Shown in pieces: positions 8,259 through 21,146 of a DNA stretch of 64,000 bases. A model generated the notes under the pieces. It saw only the letters and a list, made by a program, of their open reading frames with translations. It did no database searches and was not told the DNA's origin. Position 1 is the stretch's first letter. The number at the start of each line of letters is the position of its first letter. Origin of the DNA: Komagataeibacter diospyri (lineage in GTDB: Bacteria; Pseudomonadota; Alphaproteobacteria; Acetobacterales; Acetobacteraceae). Made by a program: the position numbers and the translations under genes. The stretch is from positions 20,675 to 84,674 of the forward strand of contig NZ_BDLU01000028.1 of the NCBI RefSeq assembly GCF_006538165.1, read 5' to 3'.

Positions 8259-9296
8259 ATGACACATGGGCCGGATGATTCACCACGCCTGCCTGTACGC
8301 GTGGCACGGCCCACCACGTTTCTGGAACGCCTGCCCCCGCCAGTATCCAGCCTGCCACGATGGAAAATCGGCATCACGCCACCCGACCTGTCACCGTGGC
8401 TGGCGGGTAACTGCGGCATTCCCGGCGTCATGCATTACGAAGGGCGCAGGCCCGGCCCGCATATCGTCTGTGTCAGCCTGATCCATGGCAATGAATTCGC
8501 GGGTGCGACCGTGCTCGACCGCCTGCTGCGTCGTCGCGTCCGCCCGCGTGCGGGACGGCTGTCGCTGGTCTTCGCCAACCCCGAGGCCATGCGCCAGTTC
8601 GACCCATGCGACCCGGTACGCGCGCGCTGCGTGGACGAGGACATGAACCGTGTCTGGTTCCCCGCCATGCTGGACAGCCGACAGACGTCATATGAACTCG
8701 ACCGGGCGCGCATCCTGCTGCCGGTCATCCTGACGGCGGACAGGCTGCTGGACCTGCATTCCATGTTGTGGCCGGGGGATCCGCTGGTACTCTCAGGCCT
8801 GTCGCCCACAAGCCGGGCCATGGCGCGGCGCGTTCGTGGCGTGGATGTATGCGTGGCCGACCGGGGGCACCGTAGCGGATGCAGGCTGATCGATCATCCA
8901 CGCTTCAGTAACGGCAGTGCCGCCGCCTGCCTGCTGGAAGCAGGCCAGCACTGGCACGAAGCAACCGTTACACGCACCATGCAGGCGGTCGTATCCCTGA
9001 TCGGGCCATGCTGTGGCCTGCCCGCCAATGATGGCGTGCTACCGCGACGGGAGATGATGGTGACGGATGTGATAACGGCGCGGACGGGACTGTTCCGCTT
9101 CGTTATGCCCTTTCACAGCGGACATGTCGTGGCTGATGCAGGCACGGTGGTGGCGCATGACGGCGGTGATGAAATCCGCACGCCCTATGACCGGTGCATG
9201 CTGGTCATGCCCAACCTGCGTCCCGCCCGTGGTCATACGGCCGTAAGGTTCGCCCGCGTGGATACGGGCACGCAACCGCCCGCCCCGGATCAGTAA
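8259..9296 (+). CDS. Succinylglutamate desuccinylase/aspartoacylase family zinc hydrolase
   Basis: An M14-like zinc amidohydrolase of 345 aa that removes an acyl group from an amino acid or related amine. Zinc ligands are visible as HGNE (residues 76-79) and DLHS (H167), with DEDMNRVW (127-133) equivalent to the substrate-binding EDLNR element and catalytic Glu227 in EAGQHW. The C-terminal beta domain is present. The substrate is unknown: no arginine succinyltransferase pathway or ectoine gene lies nearby. It lies between the RNA helicase and the convergent glyA gene. Confidence 0.85.
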   Translation: MTHGPDDSPRLPVRVARPTTFLERLPPPVSSLPRWKIGITPPDLSPWLAGNCGIPGVMHYEGRRPGPHIVCVSLIHGNEFAGATVLDRLLRRRVRPRAGRLSLVFANPEAMRQFDPCDPVRARCVDEDMNRVWFPAMLDSRQTSYELDRARILLPVILTADRLLDLHSMLWPGDPLVLSGLSPTSRAMARRVRGVDVCVADRGHRSGCRLIDHPRFSNGSAAACLLEAGQHWHEATVTRTMQAVVSLIGPCCGLPANDGVLPRREMMVTDVITARTGLFRFVMPFHSGHVVADAGTVVAHDGGDEIRTPYDRCMLVMPNLRPARGHTAVRFARVDTGTQPPAPDQ

Positions 9297-9321
9297 CCGG
9301 GACAGGCGGCCATCAGCATGG

Positions 9322-10623
9322 TCAGGCGTAGATGGGGAAGCGTGCGCACAGCGCCTTGACGCGTTCGTGCACGGCCTGTTCCGTCGTCGCGCAACCTTCC
9401 TCCCCGGGAGTTTTGGCAAGGGCAGTCAGCACATCGTCGATCATGCGGCCAACTTCACGGAACTCCTCTTCACCAAAGCCGCGCGCCGTCGCCGCCGGGC
9501 TGCCCAGGCGGATGCCCGATGTGACAGCGGGCTTTTCGGGATCGAACGGAATGGCGTTCTTGTTGGCGGTAATGCCCGCGCGTTCCAGCGCACGCTCCGC
9601 CGCACGCCCCGTCACCCCCTTGGGCCGCAGGTCTACCAGAATCAGGTGGCAGTCCGTACCGCCGGTCACGATGTCAAAGCCGCTCTGAACCAGCGTTTCC
9701 GCCAGCACGCGGGCATTGTTCGCCACCGCTTCCTGATAGGTATGGAAGTCGGGACGCAACGCCTCACCAAACGCCACGGCCTTGGCCGCGATCACATGCA
9801 TGAGCGGACCGCCCTGCAGGCCGGGGAATACGGCGGAGTTGATCTTTTTCGCCAGATCCGCGTCATTGGTCAGGATCAGCCCGCCACGCGGCCCGCGCAG
9901 GGTCTTGTGCGTGGTGGACGTCACGACATGCGCGTGTGGCACGGGCGACGGGTACAGGCCAGCCGCGACCAGCCCCGCGAAATGGGCCATGTCCACCATG
10001 AGATACGCGCCGACTTCATCCGCAATGGCGCGAAAGCGGGCGAAATCGATGATACGGGGATAGGCGGACCCACCGGCAACGATCAGCTTCGGCTTTTCGG
10101 CGCGGGCAAGGCGTTCCATTTCCTCATAATCCAGCAGGCCGTCTTCCTTGCGCACGCCGTACTGGACCGCATTGAACCATTTGCCGGAATAGTTGGGAGC
10201 AGCACCGTGGGTCAGGTGGCCACCGGCAGCAAGGCTCATGCCCATGACGGTATCACCTGGCTTGACCATGGCCATGAAGGCCGCCTGATTGGCATTGGCG
10301 CCCGAATGGGGCTGCACGTTGGCGAATTCCGCGCCGAACATTGTCTTGACGCGTTCAATGGCCAGGGTCTCGACCTTGTCCACTTCCACGCAGCCACCAT
10401 AATAACGGCGACCGGGATAACCTTCGGCGTATTTGTTGGTCAGAACGCTGCCCTGTGCTGCCATGACGGCGGCGGAGACCATGTTCTCGCTGGCAATCAG
10501 TTCAATCCCGTCACGCTGACGCACCAGTTCCGCATCGATAATCGCGGCGACATCGGGGTCGGCTTGGGTCAGTGGGGCGCGGAAAAACTGCTTGAGGTCA
10601 GTCTGGCTGATGGGGTCCGGCAC
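9322..10623 (-). CDS. glyA: Serine hydroxymethyltransferase
   Basis: This PLP enzyme interconverts serine and glycine with tetrahydrofolate and is the main source of one-carbon units. The 433-aa length is normal. The PLP lysine is K240 in [14 protein letters not shown], and [18 protein letters not shown] and [10 protein letters not shown] are all present. Translation appears to start at GTG 10623, preceded by GGAGAGA about 9 bp upstream. No glycine riboswitch is recognisable in the 190 bp upstream, which it shares with the divergent permease gene. Confidence 0.97.
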   Translation of the reverse strand: MPDPISQTDLKQFFRAPLTQADPDVAAIIDAELVRQRDGIELIASENMVSAAVMAAQGSVLTNKYAEGYPGRRYYGGCVEVDKVETLAIERVKTMFGAEFANVQPHSGANANQAAFMAMVKPGDTVMGMSLAAGGHLTHGAAPNYSGKWFNAVQYGVRKEDGLLDYEEMERLARAEKPKLIVAGGSAYPRIIDFARFRAIADEVGAYLMVDMAHFAGLVAAGLYPSPVPHAHVVTSTTHKTLRGPRGGLILTNDADLAKKINSAVFPGLQGGPLMHVIAAKAVAFGEALRPDFHTYQEAVANNARVLAETLVQSGFDIVTGGTDCHLILVDLRPKGVTGRAAERALERAGITANKNAIPFDPEKPAVTSGIRLGSPAATARGFGEEEFREVGRMIDDVLTALAKTPGEEGCATTEQAVHERVKALCARFPIYA

Positions 10624-10812
10624 CGTTATGTCTCTCCATTCATTGGATCACCTGTCATTTCCGGGTAGGCAAACGGACATGACACGTATGGGAACAGGCC
10701 TGCTATGTGCGCCATATCGTGGCGTCAAGACAACGCCAAAATTATGGAGACCGGCTGATTTGACCCCTGTTACATTACCTTCCCCCATCCATACCGCCCC
10801 GTGCGTTGCAAT

Positions 10813-13361
<2,549 letters not shown>

Positions 13362-13440
13362 ACGCGACAAAACCACGCGCGCACGACCGGATAGTTGATG
13401 CCTGCAACAGGAAGGATATGATAACCGTTCAGGAACCACG

Positions 13441-13472
13441 GGCAGTCAGTCTTTCCTGTTTACAGGACTGCC
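13441..13472 (+). terminator. Candidate terminator after hemB
   Basis: GGCAGTC (13441-13447) pairs with GACTGCC (13466-13472), with CCTGT/ACAGG able to extend the stem inside. The tail GTTTCCTGTTTT is only moderately T-rich. It lies between hemB and bpt on the plus strand. Confidence 0.4.
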
Positions 13473-13501
13473 GTTTCCTGTTTTCCGGCTGGTGAGAGCG
13501 C

Positions 13502-14284
13502 ATGACCTACACATCGCCACGGCATCCACAGCTGTTCTATACGACGGCCCCCATGCCCTGTCCCTATCTGGCGGGACGGATGGAACGCAAGGTCGTGACC
13601 GAGATTGGCGGACCGGACGCCGTGCCGTTCCATAACCGCCTGTCACGGGCCGGATTCCGCCGCAGTCACACCATTGCCTATGCCCCGGTCTGCGCGGGCT
13701 GCACCGCCTGCACGCCCATACGCGTGCCCGTGACGCGCTTTACCCCCGGCCGCACTCAGTTGCGCGCCCTGCGCCGCAATGCCGGGCTGCGCGCGCAACG
13801 CATCCCCCCTGCCGCCACACCCGAACAGTTCAGCCTGTTCAGTGCGTACCAGTCCACCCGACACGAAGGTGGCGACATGGCGTCCATGACCTTTCCCGAT
13901 TACCGGGCCATGGTCGAGGATACGCCAATCGAGACCTTCATGATCGAATTCCGCGATGGTGACGGCAGACTGACCTGCGTGGCACTGGTGGACCAGCTGG
14001 ATGACGGACTGTCCGCCGTCTATGACTTCTATGATCCCGCATTGCAGCAGCGTTCACTGGGTACATTCGCGGTGATGCACCTGATCGAATACACCCGCAC
14101 GCTTGGCCTGCCCCACCTGTATCTGGGCTACTGGATCAGTGAGAGCCGGAAAATGGCTTACAAGGCCCGTTTCCGCCCAGCCCAGATCATGACCCGCGGC
14201 GTTTGGCACGATCTGGACCTGGCGCAATATCAGTCCCATGAAAGCGCCTTCCTGCCTGACGGGCTGTTCCGCCCGGTGGAATAG
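13502..14284 (+). CDS. bpt: Aspartate/glutamate leucyltransferase (or arginyltransferase) Bpt/Ate
   Basis: Transfers Leu (bacterial Bpt) or Arg from tRNA to proteins with N-terminal acidic residues, marking them for N-end-rule degradation by ClpS/ClpAP. The N-terminal domain has CPYLAGRMER and the cysteine motif CAGCTACTPIRV; the C-terminal GNAT-like domain has YDFYDP and YLGYWISESRKMAYKARFRP. At 260 aa it is full length. The last codons form one arm of a 12-bp inverted repeat shared with the convergent parC gene. Start ATG 13502 with GGTGAGAG upstream. Confidence 0.92.
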   Translation: MTYTSPRHPQLFYTTAPMPCPYLAGRMERKVVTEIGGPDAVPFHNRLSRAGFRRSHTIAYAPVCAGCTACTPIRVPVTRFTPGRTQLRALRRNAGLRAQRIPPAATPEQFSLFSAYQSTRHEGGDMASMTFPDYRAMVEDTPIETFMIEFRDGDGRLTCVALVDQLDDGLSAVYDFYDPALQQRSLGTFAVMHLIEYTRTLGLPHLYLGYWISESRKMAYKARFRPAQIMTRGVWHDLDLAQYQSHESAFLPDGLFRPVE

Positions 14285-14294
14285 CCCGTCAGGC
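14254..14294. terminator. Long hairpin spanning the 3' ends of bpt and parC
   Basis: GCCTGACGGGCT (14254-14265) is exactly complementary to AGCCCGTCAGGC (14283-14294), and TTCC/GGAA (14267-14270, 14278-14281) extends the stem after one G-T wobble, leaving a 7-nt loop. The structure contains the last bpt codons, its stop codon and the parC stop codon. There is no U-tract on either side. The symmetric placement suggests a bidirectional 3'-end or stability element. Confidence 0.55.
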
Positions 14295-16505
14295 GCGCGG
14301 TCTGCGCGTGGCCCAGGCCGGTGCCGTTTTGCCCATGTCAGACCGCTTGCCCAGGTAATCCTTCAGATCCGCAAAGGAACGCGTACGGGCAGGATCGGGC
14401 CACGCGACACCCACATCAGCCGCGAACACGACGGCATCACGCAGGCCGCCATCCTTGTATTTCTGCAAGATTACGCCAAGGCCACGCGTCATTTCCGGCA
14501 GCTGATCCAGCGGGAAGACCAGCATGCGCCGGTTCTGGCCGAGTACCAGCACATGGTCGCCTGTAGCTGGCACACAGACCAGAGCGCTTTCGTTATCCTT
14601 CAGGTTCAGCACCTGCTTGCCGGTGCGTTTTTCCGCCGTCATGGCCGATTCCGCCACGATCATGCCGCGCCCGGTGCTGGACGCCAGCAGGCGTTTGCGC
14701 GTGTCCTCAACGGGGAACATCGTAATGATGTCCTCATCATTGGAGAGGTCGATAATCAGGCGCAGGGGCTGGCCATCACCGCGTCCACGCGGCAGGTCGC
14801 CCACACGCAGCGTAAAGGCGCGCCCGTCAGTCGCGAAAACACACAGCCGGTCATTGCTATGGCATTCGACCGACATGCCCAGACCGTCGCCTTCCTTGAA
14901 TTTCAGGGCCTCGGGGTCCTGCCCGTGGCCACGGACGGTACGGATCCAGCCCTTCTGCGACAGGATAACCGTCAGCGGGTCACGCTCGACCGGCAGGGCG
15001 GCTTCGACATCGATCTCAACCGGCGCATCAGCCAGCAGACTGCGCCGCCTGCCCAGGGCACCACTGCCGAAAGTTTTCTGGATATCCCTGATTTCGGATG
15101 CGATGCGCTTCCACCGCAACCCTTCCTGTTCCAGCAGGTCGTGCAGGGACTGCTTTTCCGCGCTCAGCCTGGCATGCTCGTCGCGGATTTCCATTTCCTC
15201 CAGCCGCCGCAGGCTGCGCAGGCGCATGTTCAGCACCGATTCCGCCTGCAGTTCCGTCAGGTCGAAAGTCGCGATCAGGGCCGTCTTCGCGTCGTCCTCC
15301 TCACGGACAATGCGGATCACCTCATCAAGATTGAGATAGACTGCAAGGAACCCGTCAAGGATTTCCAGACGCCGGTTGACCGCCGCCAGCCGGTTGGCGC
15401 TACGGCGCTGCAGCACGTCATGACGGTGGTCCAGCCATGCCTGCAGCACATCCTTCAGGCTGCGCACGCCGGGCACCTGATCGGCACCCAGCACGTTCAT
15501 GTTCAGGCCAAAGCGGCTTTCCAGCTGCGTTGCGCGGAACAGGGTTTCCATCAGCACCGCAGGTTCGATCCCGCGCGACTTGGGTTCCAACACCAGCCGG
15601 ATATCGGTTGTGCTTTCATCGCGGATATCGGCCAGAAGGGGTAGCTTCTTCTGTTCCATCAGGTCTGCGACCTGTTCGATCAGGCGGGATTTCTGCACCT
15701 GATACGGGATTTCGGTCACCACGATCTGCCATGTGCCAAAACGCCCCTGCTCCACTTCCCATTTCGAGCGGATGCGGAAGGAACCGCGCCCTGTCTCGTA
15801 AGCGCGGGCAATAGCGTCGCTGTCTTCCACGATACTGCCGCCGGTGGGGAAATCCGGACCGGGCATGTGTTTCAGCAGTTCGATCGTGGTCATGGCGGGC
15901 TTGCGGATCAGGGCAAGGGCGGCTGCACAGATCTCACCCACGTTATGAGGCGGGATGGAGGTCGCCATGCCCACCGCGATCCCCGCTGCCCCGTTGGCCA
16001 GCAGGTTGGGGAAAGCAGCAGGCAGGACGACAGGTTCCTGTTCTTCCCCATCATAGGTGGGGCGGAAATCAACGCAGTCCTCACCGATTCCTTCAAGCAG
16101 GGCCTTGGCGACTTCGGTCAGGCGGGATTCGGTGTACCGCATGGCGGCGGCGTTATCGCCGTCGATCGAGCCAAAATTGCCCTGCCCTTCCACCAGCGGG
16201 TAGCGGACGGCAAAATCCTGGGCCAGCCGCACCAGCGCCTCGTAAACCGAAGCATCGCCATGCGGATGGTATTTACCGATCACGTCACCGACCACGCGGG
16301 CGCATTTCTTGAACCCGGCGGACGGGTCCAGCTTGAGCTGCTGCATCGCATAGATCATGCGACGATGCACCGGCTTCAGCCCGTCACGCACATCGGGCAG
16401 CGAACGCGACATGATCGTTGACATGGCATAGGCCAGGTAACGTTCACTCAGCGCATCGGCCAGCTTGGTATCTTCAATATGGCCAGCTGTTGTGTCCACA
16501 GGCAT
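14289..16505 (-). CDS. parC: DNA topoisomerase IV subunit A
   Basis: ParC with ParE decatenates daughter chromosomes. The 738-aa product has the winged-helix domain with active-site Tyr124 ([10 protein letters not shown]), the tower and coiled-coil domain, and a short C-terminal beta-propeller; there is no full GyrA box, which favours ParC over GyrA. The quinolone-region sequence is [11 protein letters not shown], with Ala at the position of E. coli ParC Ser80. Start ATG 16505 has a strong GGGAGGAAG site; the longer frame to 16604 lacks homology. It follows recO by 61 bp on the same strand, and its stop is 4 bp from that of convergent bpt. Confidence 0.95.
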   Translation of the reverse strand: MPVDTTAGHIEDTKLADALSERYLAYAMSTIMSRSLPDVRDGLKPVHRRMIYAMQQLKLDPSAGFKKCARVVGDVIGKYHPHGDASVYEALVRLAQDFAVRYPLVEGQGNFGSIDGDNAAAMRYTESRLTEVAKALLEGIGEDCVDFRPTYDGEEQEPVVLPAAFPNLLANGAAGIAVGMATSIPPHNVGEICAAALALIRKPAMTTIELLKHMPGPDFPTGGSIVEDSDAIARAYETGRGSFRIRSKWEVEQGRFGTWQIVVTEIPYQVQKSRLIEQVADLMEQKKLPLLADIRDESTTDIRLVLEPKSRGIEPAVLMETLFRATQLESRFGLNMNVLGADQVPGVRSLKDVLQAWLDHRHDVLQRRSANRLAAVNRRLEILDGFLAVYLNLDEVIRIVREEDDAKTALIATFDLTELQAESVLNMRLRSLRRLEEMEIRDEHARLSAEKQSLHDLLEQEGLRWKRIASEIRDIQKTFGSGALGRRRSLLADAPVEIDVEAALPVERDPLTVILSQKGWIRTVRGHGQDPEALKFKEGDGLGMSVECHSNDRLCVFATDGRAFTLRVGDLPRGRGDGQPLRLIIDLSNDEDIITMFPVEDTRKRLLASSTGRGMIVAESAMTAEKRTGKQVLNLKDNESALVCVPATGDHVLVLGQNRRMLVFPLDQLPEMTRGLGVILQKYKDGGLRDAVVFAADVGVAWPDPARTRSFADLKDYLGKRSDMGKTAPAWATRRPRA

Positions 16506-16566
16506 GCAATCTTCCTCCCGCAGGTGAACAGATAGCGAAACTTTACGCTTTGTCCAATGGTAGTAA

Positions 16567-17358
16567 TCACTCGGTGGTGGCTGTCGCCCCGTCGGGCGAC
16601 GCATCCGGCGGGGGAATGTCCGCCTCCCGCGCGATCATGTCCAGCAGCCTGCACCGGGCTTCGGGCACGGGACGATGCCGCTGGCCAAAGGCGTCGCGTT
16701 GCAGGAAATGCCCTGTCAGCTGCAACCCGTCATACCAGTCCACAGGTGTACCGACCTGATCGGGATGCAGCAAGAAACCGGGCAGCGGCAGCAGGCGGCT
16801 GCGCCATTCGCCTGCGCGTTCGTCCGATACCGCCCGCCCGGTGCGCGGCGATACCCAGCACAGGTCGTCCCGCCTACCGCCAAGGGCACAGTGTGTCAGG
16901 TCCAGGCCGAAGCCAAGTTCGGACAGCAGGAGCAGTTCCCACCGCACGATTTCGGGCATGGCCCCGGCCACCGCCCATTGCGGGTCGAGGCTGATTCGCG
17001 CCAGCAGGCTGGCCAGTCCCTGAAAGATGGCGGGATGGGGTTCGCGTTCAGGCAGGCAGCCATCAGCCAGCGCACATAATGATGCCAGCATGGCCAGTGG
17101 CAGCGGGGCGTCCAGTATGCGCGCGCTGGAGGCATGGACCGTTTCCGCCGTGATGTTGCCCAGCTGTTCAGGCAGGCGGGCGGTCCAGCGCGCGCGGACA
17201 AGGTTGCCGGTCTGCCATACCGCCCGGCCCCGGCTGGATGCCCCCCCACGGGCCAGACCATGATACAGGCCGTATTCACCGGTCAGGACATGCGCAATCG
17301 CGCTGCCTTCCCCATACGGGGTGGCGGAAAGCACAAGGGCGGGTGCCTCCCATTCCAT
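16567..17358 (-). CDS. recO: DNA repair protein RecO
   Basis: RecO loads RecA on SSB-coated DNA in the RecFOR pathway. The 263-aa product shows the N-terminal OB fold ([39 protein letters not shown]) and the helical domain with [23 protein letters not shown]. The zinc cysteines of some RecO proteins are mostly absent, as in many alphaproteobacteria. Start ATG 17358; a longer frame to 17475 overlaps tsf and is not favoured. The gene sits between tsf and parC, same strand. Confidence 0.93.
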   Translation of the reverse strand: MEWEAPALVLSATPYGEGSAIAHVLTGEYGLYHGLARGGASSRGRAVWQTGNLVRARWTARLPEQLGNITAETVHASSARILDAPLPLAMLASLCALADGCLPEREPHPAIFQGLASLLARISLDPQWAVAGAMPEIVRWELLLLSELGFGLDLTHCALGGRRDDLCWVSPRTGRAVSDERAGEWRSRLLPLPGFLLHPDQVGTPVDWYDGLQLTGHFLQRDAFGQRHRPVPEARCRLLDMIAREADIPPPDASPDGATATTE

Positions 17359-17407
17359 CAGGAAGTACCCGCCCTTGCGAAAAGAAAACCGGAAACCGGC
17401 AACGAAA

Positions 17408-18313
17408 TCAGTTGCCGGCAGCCTTTGCCACTTCAGCGGCAAAGTCGTTTTCTTCCTTTTCGATGCCTTCACCAAGCTGGAAACGGTCGAAGCCGGTCAG
17501 CTTGGCGCCTGCCTTTTCCACGATCTTGCGCACGCGGCTTTCGCCATCATGCACCCAGACCTGTTCCAGCAGCACGACTTCTTCATAGAACTTGCGGATA
17601 CGGCCATCGACCATCTTTTCGATGATCGCGTCGGGCTTGCCCGAAGCCTTGGCCTGCTCCACCAGTACGGCGCGCTCACGCTCAAGCGCCTGCGGGTCGA
17701 CGCTGTCCACATCCAGCGCAGCCGGACGGGTGGCGGCGACATGCATGCCGATACGGCGGCCGAGGTCTTCCATCGCTTCGCTGGCGGTCGGCGCTTCAAC
17801 AGCAGCCAGAACGCCGATCTTGCCCAGGCCGGGGCTTACGGCGGAATGCACGTAGGTCGCAACCACGCCCGACGGCACGCTCAGCACGCGCGCGCGGCGG
17901 ATGGACATGTTTTCGCCAATGGTGGCGATCAGGTGCGTCAGTTCATCGGCAACGGTGCGGCCGCTTTTCAGCACGGCAGCCTTCAGCTTTTCCAGATCGT
18001 CGCCAACGCTCAGCGCCGCATGGGCCACTTCGGAAACGAAGTTCTGGAAATGCTCGTTGCGGGCAACGAAGTCGGTCTCGGCGTTGACTTCGACCATGGC
18101 GGCCTTCCTGTCAGCCTGCGCCACGCCAACCAGGCCTTCGGCCGTAACGCGGCCAGACTTCTTGGCGGCAGCCGAAAGGCCCTTCTTGCGCAGCCAGTCG
18201 ATCGCGCCTTCGATGTCGCCTTCGGCTTCGTTAAGGGCCTTCTTGCAATCCATCATGCCCGCGCCGGTCTTCTCACGAAGTTCCTTGACGAGGGCTGCGG
18301 TAATTTGCGCCAT
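17408..18313 (-). CDS. tsf: Elongation factor Ts
   Basis: Guanine nucleotide exchange factor for EF-Tu. The 301-aa product begins [27 protein letters not shown], an N-terminal UBA-like domain, followed by the core with [16 protein letters not shown] and the TDFVA motif contacting EF-Tu. The full-length C-terminal part is present. It follows rpsB by 109 bp on the same strand, the classic rpsB-tsf pair. ATG 18313 matches the family start. Confidence 0.98.
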   Translation of the reverse strand: MAQITAALVKELREKTGAGMMDCKKALNEAEGDIEGAIDWLRKKGLSAAAKKSGRVTAEGLVGVAQADRKAAMVEVNAETDFVARNEHFQNFVSEVAHAALSVGDDLEKLKAAVLKSGRTVADELTHLIATIGENMSIRRARVLSVPSGVVATYVHSAVSPGLGKIGVLAAVEAPTASEAMEDLGRRIGMHVAATRPAALDVDSVDPQALERERAVLVEQAKASGKPDAIIEKMVDGRIRKFYEEVVLLEQVWVHDGESRVRKIVEKAGAKLTGFDRFQLGEGIEKEENDFAAEVAKAAGN

Positions 18314-18422
18314 TATCCTGATACTCCTCACGACAGGCGCACGCCCCGCATGACTGCAGGGCGTGTCCTTGCTGTGTCAGTTACGCCGGGTGGCCTGTTT
18401 CAGCCTGCCCCGGCGTCCATTT

Positions 18423-19208
18423 TCATTCCGCGCTTGCGGCGGCTTCCGTCACGGCCGTTTCCACGGCGGGGTCGACCGGCAGTTCCTCGGACGCACCAAA
18501 GTCCTCGCCCGACGCACCCAGCTCGGCGGAGATACCGTCGAGGACAGCGGACGAAACCAGTTCGCAATACAGGGCAATGGCGCGGATGGCGTCATCGTTG
18601 CCCGGGATCGGGAAGGTTACGCCACGCGGGTCGGAGTTGCTGTCCAGCACGGCCACAACCGGGATACCCAGCTTGTTGGCTTCTTCAACCGCCAGCTTTT
18701 CCTTGTTCGTATCGATCACGAACAGGATGTCGGGCAGACCGCCCATTTCCTTGATACCGCCGAGCGAACGCTCCAGCTTCTCACGGTCGCGCGTGATGTC
18801 CAGGACTTCCTTCTTGGTCAGGCCCTGGGTGCCGTTTTCCAGCATTTCGTCAATGCCGCGCAGGCGCTTGATCGAACCGGTGATGGTCTTCCAGTTCGTC
18901 AGCATGCCGCCCAGCCAGCGGTGGTTGACATAGTACTGGCCGCAACGCTTGGCGGCTTCGGCCACCTGATCGGCGGCTGCGCGCTTGGTACCAACGAACA
19001 GCACGCGGCCACCACCGGCGACGGTATCACGGATCGCCTTGAGCGCACGGTCCAGCATGGGAACGGTCTGCTGCAGGTCGATGATGTGAACCTGGTTGCG
19101 CACACCGAACAGGTACGGCGCCATGCGCGGGTTCCAGCGGCGGGTGTGGTGACCGAAGTGCACGCCGGCTTCGAGCAGCTGGCGCATTGTGAATTCAGGC
19201 ATCGCCAT
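18423..19208 (-). CDS. rpsB: 30S ribosomal protein S2
   Basis: A 261-aa S2 protein with the conserved [54 protein letters not shown] and [12 protein letters not shown] segments. An alanine/glutamate-rich C-terminal extension (after about residue 225) is typical of alphaproteobacteria. First gene of rpsB-tsf-recO-parC. Start ATG 19208; an ATG two codons later is possible. A stem in the leader (19241-19289) may serve autoregulation. Confidence 0.98.
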   Translation of the reverse strand: MAMPEFTMRQLLEAGVHFGHHTRRWNPRMAPYLFGVRNQVHIIDLQQTVPMLDRALKAIRDTVAGGGRVLFVGTKRAAADQVAEAAKRCGQYYVNHRWLGGMLTNWKTITGSIKRLRGIDEMLENGTQGLTKKEVLDITRDREKLERSLGGIKEMGGLPDILFVIDTNKEKLAVEEANKLGIPVVAVLDSNSDPRGVTFPIPGNDDAIRAIALYCELVSSAVLDGISAELGASGEDFGASEELPVDPAVETAVTEAAASAE

Positions 19209-19240
19209 GTCGGCTAAATCCTTGTGTCTGGTTTATCCTC

Positions 19241-19289
19241 CGTGAAGCACGCCCTGTTTTTCAAGGACACCAGAGGTATTGGCTTCACG
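19241..19289 (-). promoter_or_regulatory. Candidate rpsB leader stem-loop
   Basis: CGTGAAGC (19241-19248) and GCTTCACG (19282-19289) form a perfect 8-bp stem closing a 33-nt loop, 33 to 81 nt upstream of the rpsB start on the minus strand. A second 6-bp hairpin (GGCCCC/GGGGCC, 19298-19314) lies further upstream. S2 is known to repress its own operon through leader mRNA in other bacteria; whether this stem does so is inference. Confidence 0.4.
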
Positions 19290-19483
19290 TGCGAATTGGC
19301 CCCAACGCGGGGCCGTGGCGGGATATGGCTGTTTTTAGCGCATATTGCAAGGGCGCAGATGACGCGGGGCGCATCGTGATGCAACTTTTCGCAAGCGGAG
19401 TGGTTGCCTCATGCGAGGGATGGCTATCATCCACGGCGGGTGTCATGCCCGCATTGCAACATGAAAACAGGGATCAAGGCGTA

Positions 19484-19915
19484 ATGGCGATCACGAAATT
19501 TGCGACGGCACACTGGTCAGGTGGACTGAAGGACGGCAAGGGCGAAATTTCGACCCAGAGCGGATCGCTGAAGAACCAGCCTTACGGCTTCAACACCCGT
19601 TTTGAGGACAGGCCCGGCACCAACCCCGAGGAACTTCTGGGCGCCGCCCATGCCGCGTGTTTCGCCATGGCCCTGTCGGGCATTCTTGGTGGCGCGGGCC
19701 TGACGGCCACATCACTGGATGCAAAATCCGAAATCGTGCTGGACAAGCAGGGCGAAGGCTTTGCCATCACCCATGCGAAACTGACGCTGGAGGCCGAAAT
19801 TCCCGGCGCCACCGAAGCACAGTTCAGGGAACTGGCGGAAAAGGCAAAAGCCGGATGCCCGGTCTCGAAACTGTTCAACACAACGGTCACGCTGGACGCA
19901 AAGCTGAAAGGCTGA
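19484..19915 (+). CDS. OsmC/Ohr family thiol peroxidase
   Basis: A 143-aa peroxiredoxin-like protein of the OsmC group that reduces organic hydroperoxides. The paired catalytic cysteines are C59 (AAHAACFAM) and C125 (KAGCPVSKLF), with Arg39 and Glu49/50 (NPEELLGAAHA) completing the active site. The length and spacing are closer to OsmC than to Ohr. The frame is open upstream to 19289, but homology starts at MAITKFATAHW, so ATG 19484 is chosen. It is divergent from rpsB and convergent with aroC. Confidence 0.92.
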   Translation: MAITKFATAHWSGGLKDGKGEISTQSGSLKNQPYGFNTRFEDRPGTNPEELLGAAHAACFAMALSGILGGAGLTATSLDAKSEIVLDKQGEGFAITHAKLTLEAEIPGATEAQFRELAEKAKAGCPVSKLFNTTVTLDAKLKG

Positions 19916-19925
19916 CCCAACGGAT

Positions 19926-19955
19926 GGCGCGGGGGTGGACCGGCCACCCCGCGCC
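19926..19955. terminator. GC hairpin between convergent osmC-like gene and aroC
   Basis: GGCGCGGGGGTGG (19926-19938) pairs with CCACCCCGCGCC (19944-19955) with one bulged G and a 5-nt loop. It starts 11 bp after the OsmC stop and 81 bp from the aroC stop. No U-tract follows on either strand. Confidence 0.5.
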
Positions 19956-20035
19956 AGACCATGGGCACGCTTTGCCGAACGTCCCGTGAGCAGGCTGCAG
20001 AGAGCTGGACGGGGCGCATGCAGCGACCCGAAATC

Positions 20036-21127
20036 TTACAGGATCACAGGGTCCTGACAGCCCACCTGTCCCCGATGGCGCAGCAGGTGATCAGCCAGAA
20101 CGCAGGCCATCATCGCTTCCCCCACCGGTACGGCGCGAATACCAACGCAGGGGTCATGCCGCCCTCTGGTCATGACATCCACGTTCTCCCCTTCACGCGT
20201 GACGGAGGGCACGGGGGTCAGGATTGAACTGGTCGGCTTGACCGCGAAACGCGCCACGACCGGCTGTCCGGTGGAAATACCACCCAGCACGCCACCGGCA
20301 TGATTGGAAGCGAACTGGAGCCTGCCATTTTCCATGCGCATCGGGTCCGCGTTTTCCTCCCCCGTCAGGCAGGCAGATGCAAACCCTTCCCCGATTTCGA
20401 CCCCTTTGACCGCATTGATGCTCATCAAAGCCATGGCAAGGTCGGAATCCAGCTTGCCATAGATCGGCGCGCCCAGCCCCGGCGGCACGCCTTCGGCCAT
20501 GACCTCGATCACGGCACCGATGGACGATCCCTTCCTGCGGATATCGGCAAGGTAGCCTTCCCATACCGGCAGTATCGCTGCATCCGGACAGAACAGGGGA
20601 TTGTCATTGACCATGTCCCAGTCCATCCGCGCACGGTCGATGGCATGCGGCCCGACCTGCACCAGCGCACCGCGGATGCTGACCATATCCCCCAGCACCT
20701 TGCGCGCCACGGCCCCCGCCGCGACCCGCATGGCCGTTTCCCGCGCCGAGGAACGACCGCCACCGCGATAATCGCGGATGCCGTATTTCATGTCATAGGC
20801 GACATCAGCGTGGCCGGGACGGTAACGGGTTGCGATATCGCCATAATCACGCGAACGCTGGTCGGTATTACGTATGACCAGCGAAATCGGGGTGCCGGTC
20901 GTCCTGCCCTCAAACACACCGGACAGGATCTCGACCTGATCGGCTTCCTGACGCTGGGTGGTGAATTTCGACTGTCCGGGCCTGCGACGGTCCAGCCAGG
21001 GCTGGATATCCGCCACATCCAGCGGGATACGCGGCGGGCAGCCGTCAATCACGCAGCCGATGGCCGGGCCATGGCTTTCGCCCCACGTGGTGACGCGGAA
21101 CAGATGGCCAAAGGTATTGTACGACAT
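20036..21127 (-). CDS. aroC: Chorismate synthase
   Basis: Last step of the shikimate pathway, converting EPSP to chorismate with reduced FMN. The 363-aa protein has the three family signatures: [20 protein letters not shown], the [20 protein letters not shown] stretch, and [19 protein letters not shown]. The conserved histidines are in GESHGP and RHDPC. It starts 19 bp after the fabI stop, so the two genes probably form an operon. Start ATG 21127. Confidence 0.98.
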   Translation of the reverse strand: MSYNTFGHLFRVTTWGESHGPAIGCVIDGCPPRIPLDVADIQPWLDRRRPGQSKFTTQRQEADQVEILSGVFEGRTTGTPISLVIRNTDQRSRDYGDIATRYRPGHADVAYDMKYGIRDYRGGGRSSARETAMRVAAGAVARKVLGDMVSIRGALVQVGPHAIDRARMDWDMVNDNPLFCPDAAILPVWEGYLADIRRKGSSIGAVIEVMAEGVPPGLGAPIYGKLDSDLAMALMSINAVKGVEIGEGFASACLTGEENADPMRMENGRLQFASNHAGGVLGGISTGQPVVARFAVKPTSSILTPVPSVTREGENVDVMTRGRHDPCVGIRAVPVGEAMMACVLADHLLRHRGQVGCQDPVIL

Positions 21128-21146
21128 GGGGGCAGGATTCCCGCGA

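Noticed and set aside
10624..10812. Glycine riboswitch upstream of glyA
   Set aside because: I could not draw the tandem aptamer core or its conserved junction bases in the 190-bp gap.
14238..15644. A 468-codon plus-strand frame opposite parC
   Set aside because: Fully antisense to parC, with Gln/His/Arg-rich shadow composition and no recognisable motif.
17321..18754. A 477-codon plus-strand frame opposite tsf and rpsB
   Set aside because: Shadow of two ribosomal/translation genes; low-complexity Arg/Pro-rich end.
19289..19483. N-terminal extension of the OsmC-family protein by about 65 residues
   Set aside because: The frame is open but has no family similarity and lies in the rpsB promoter/leader region.
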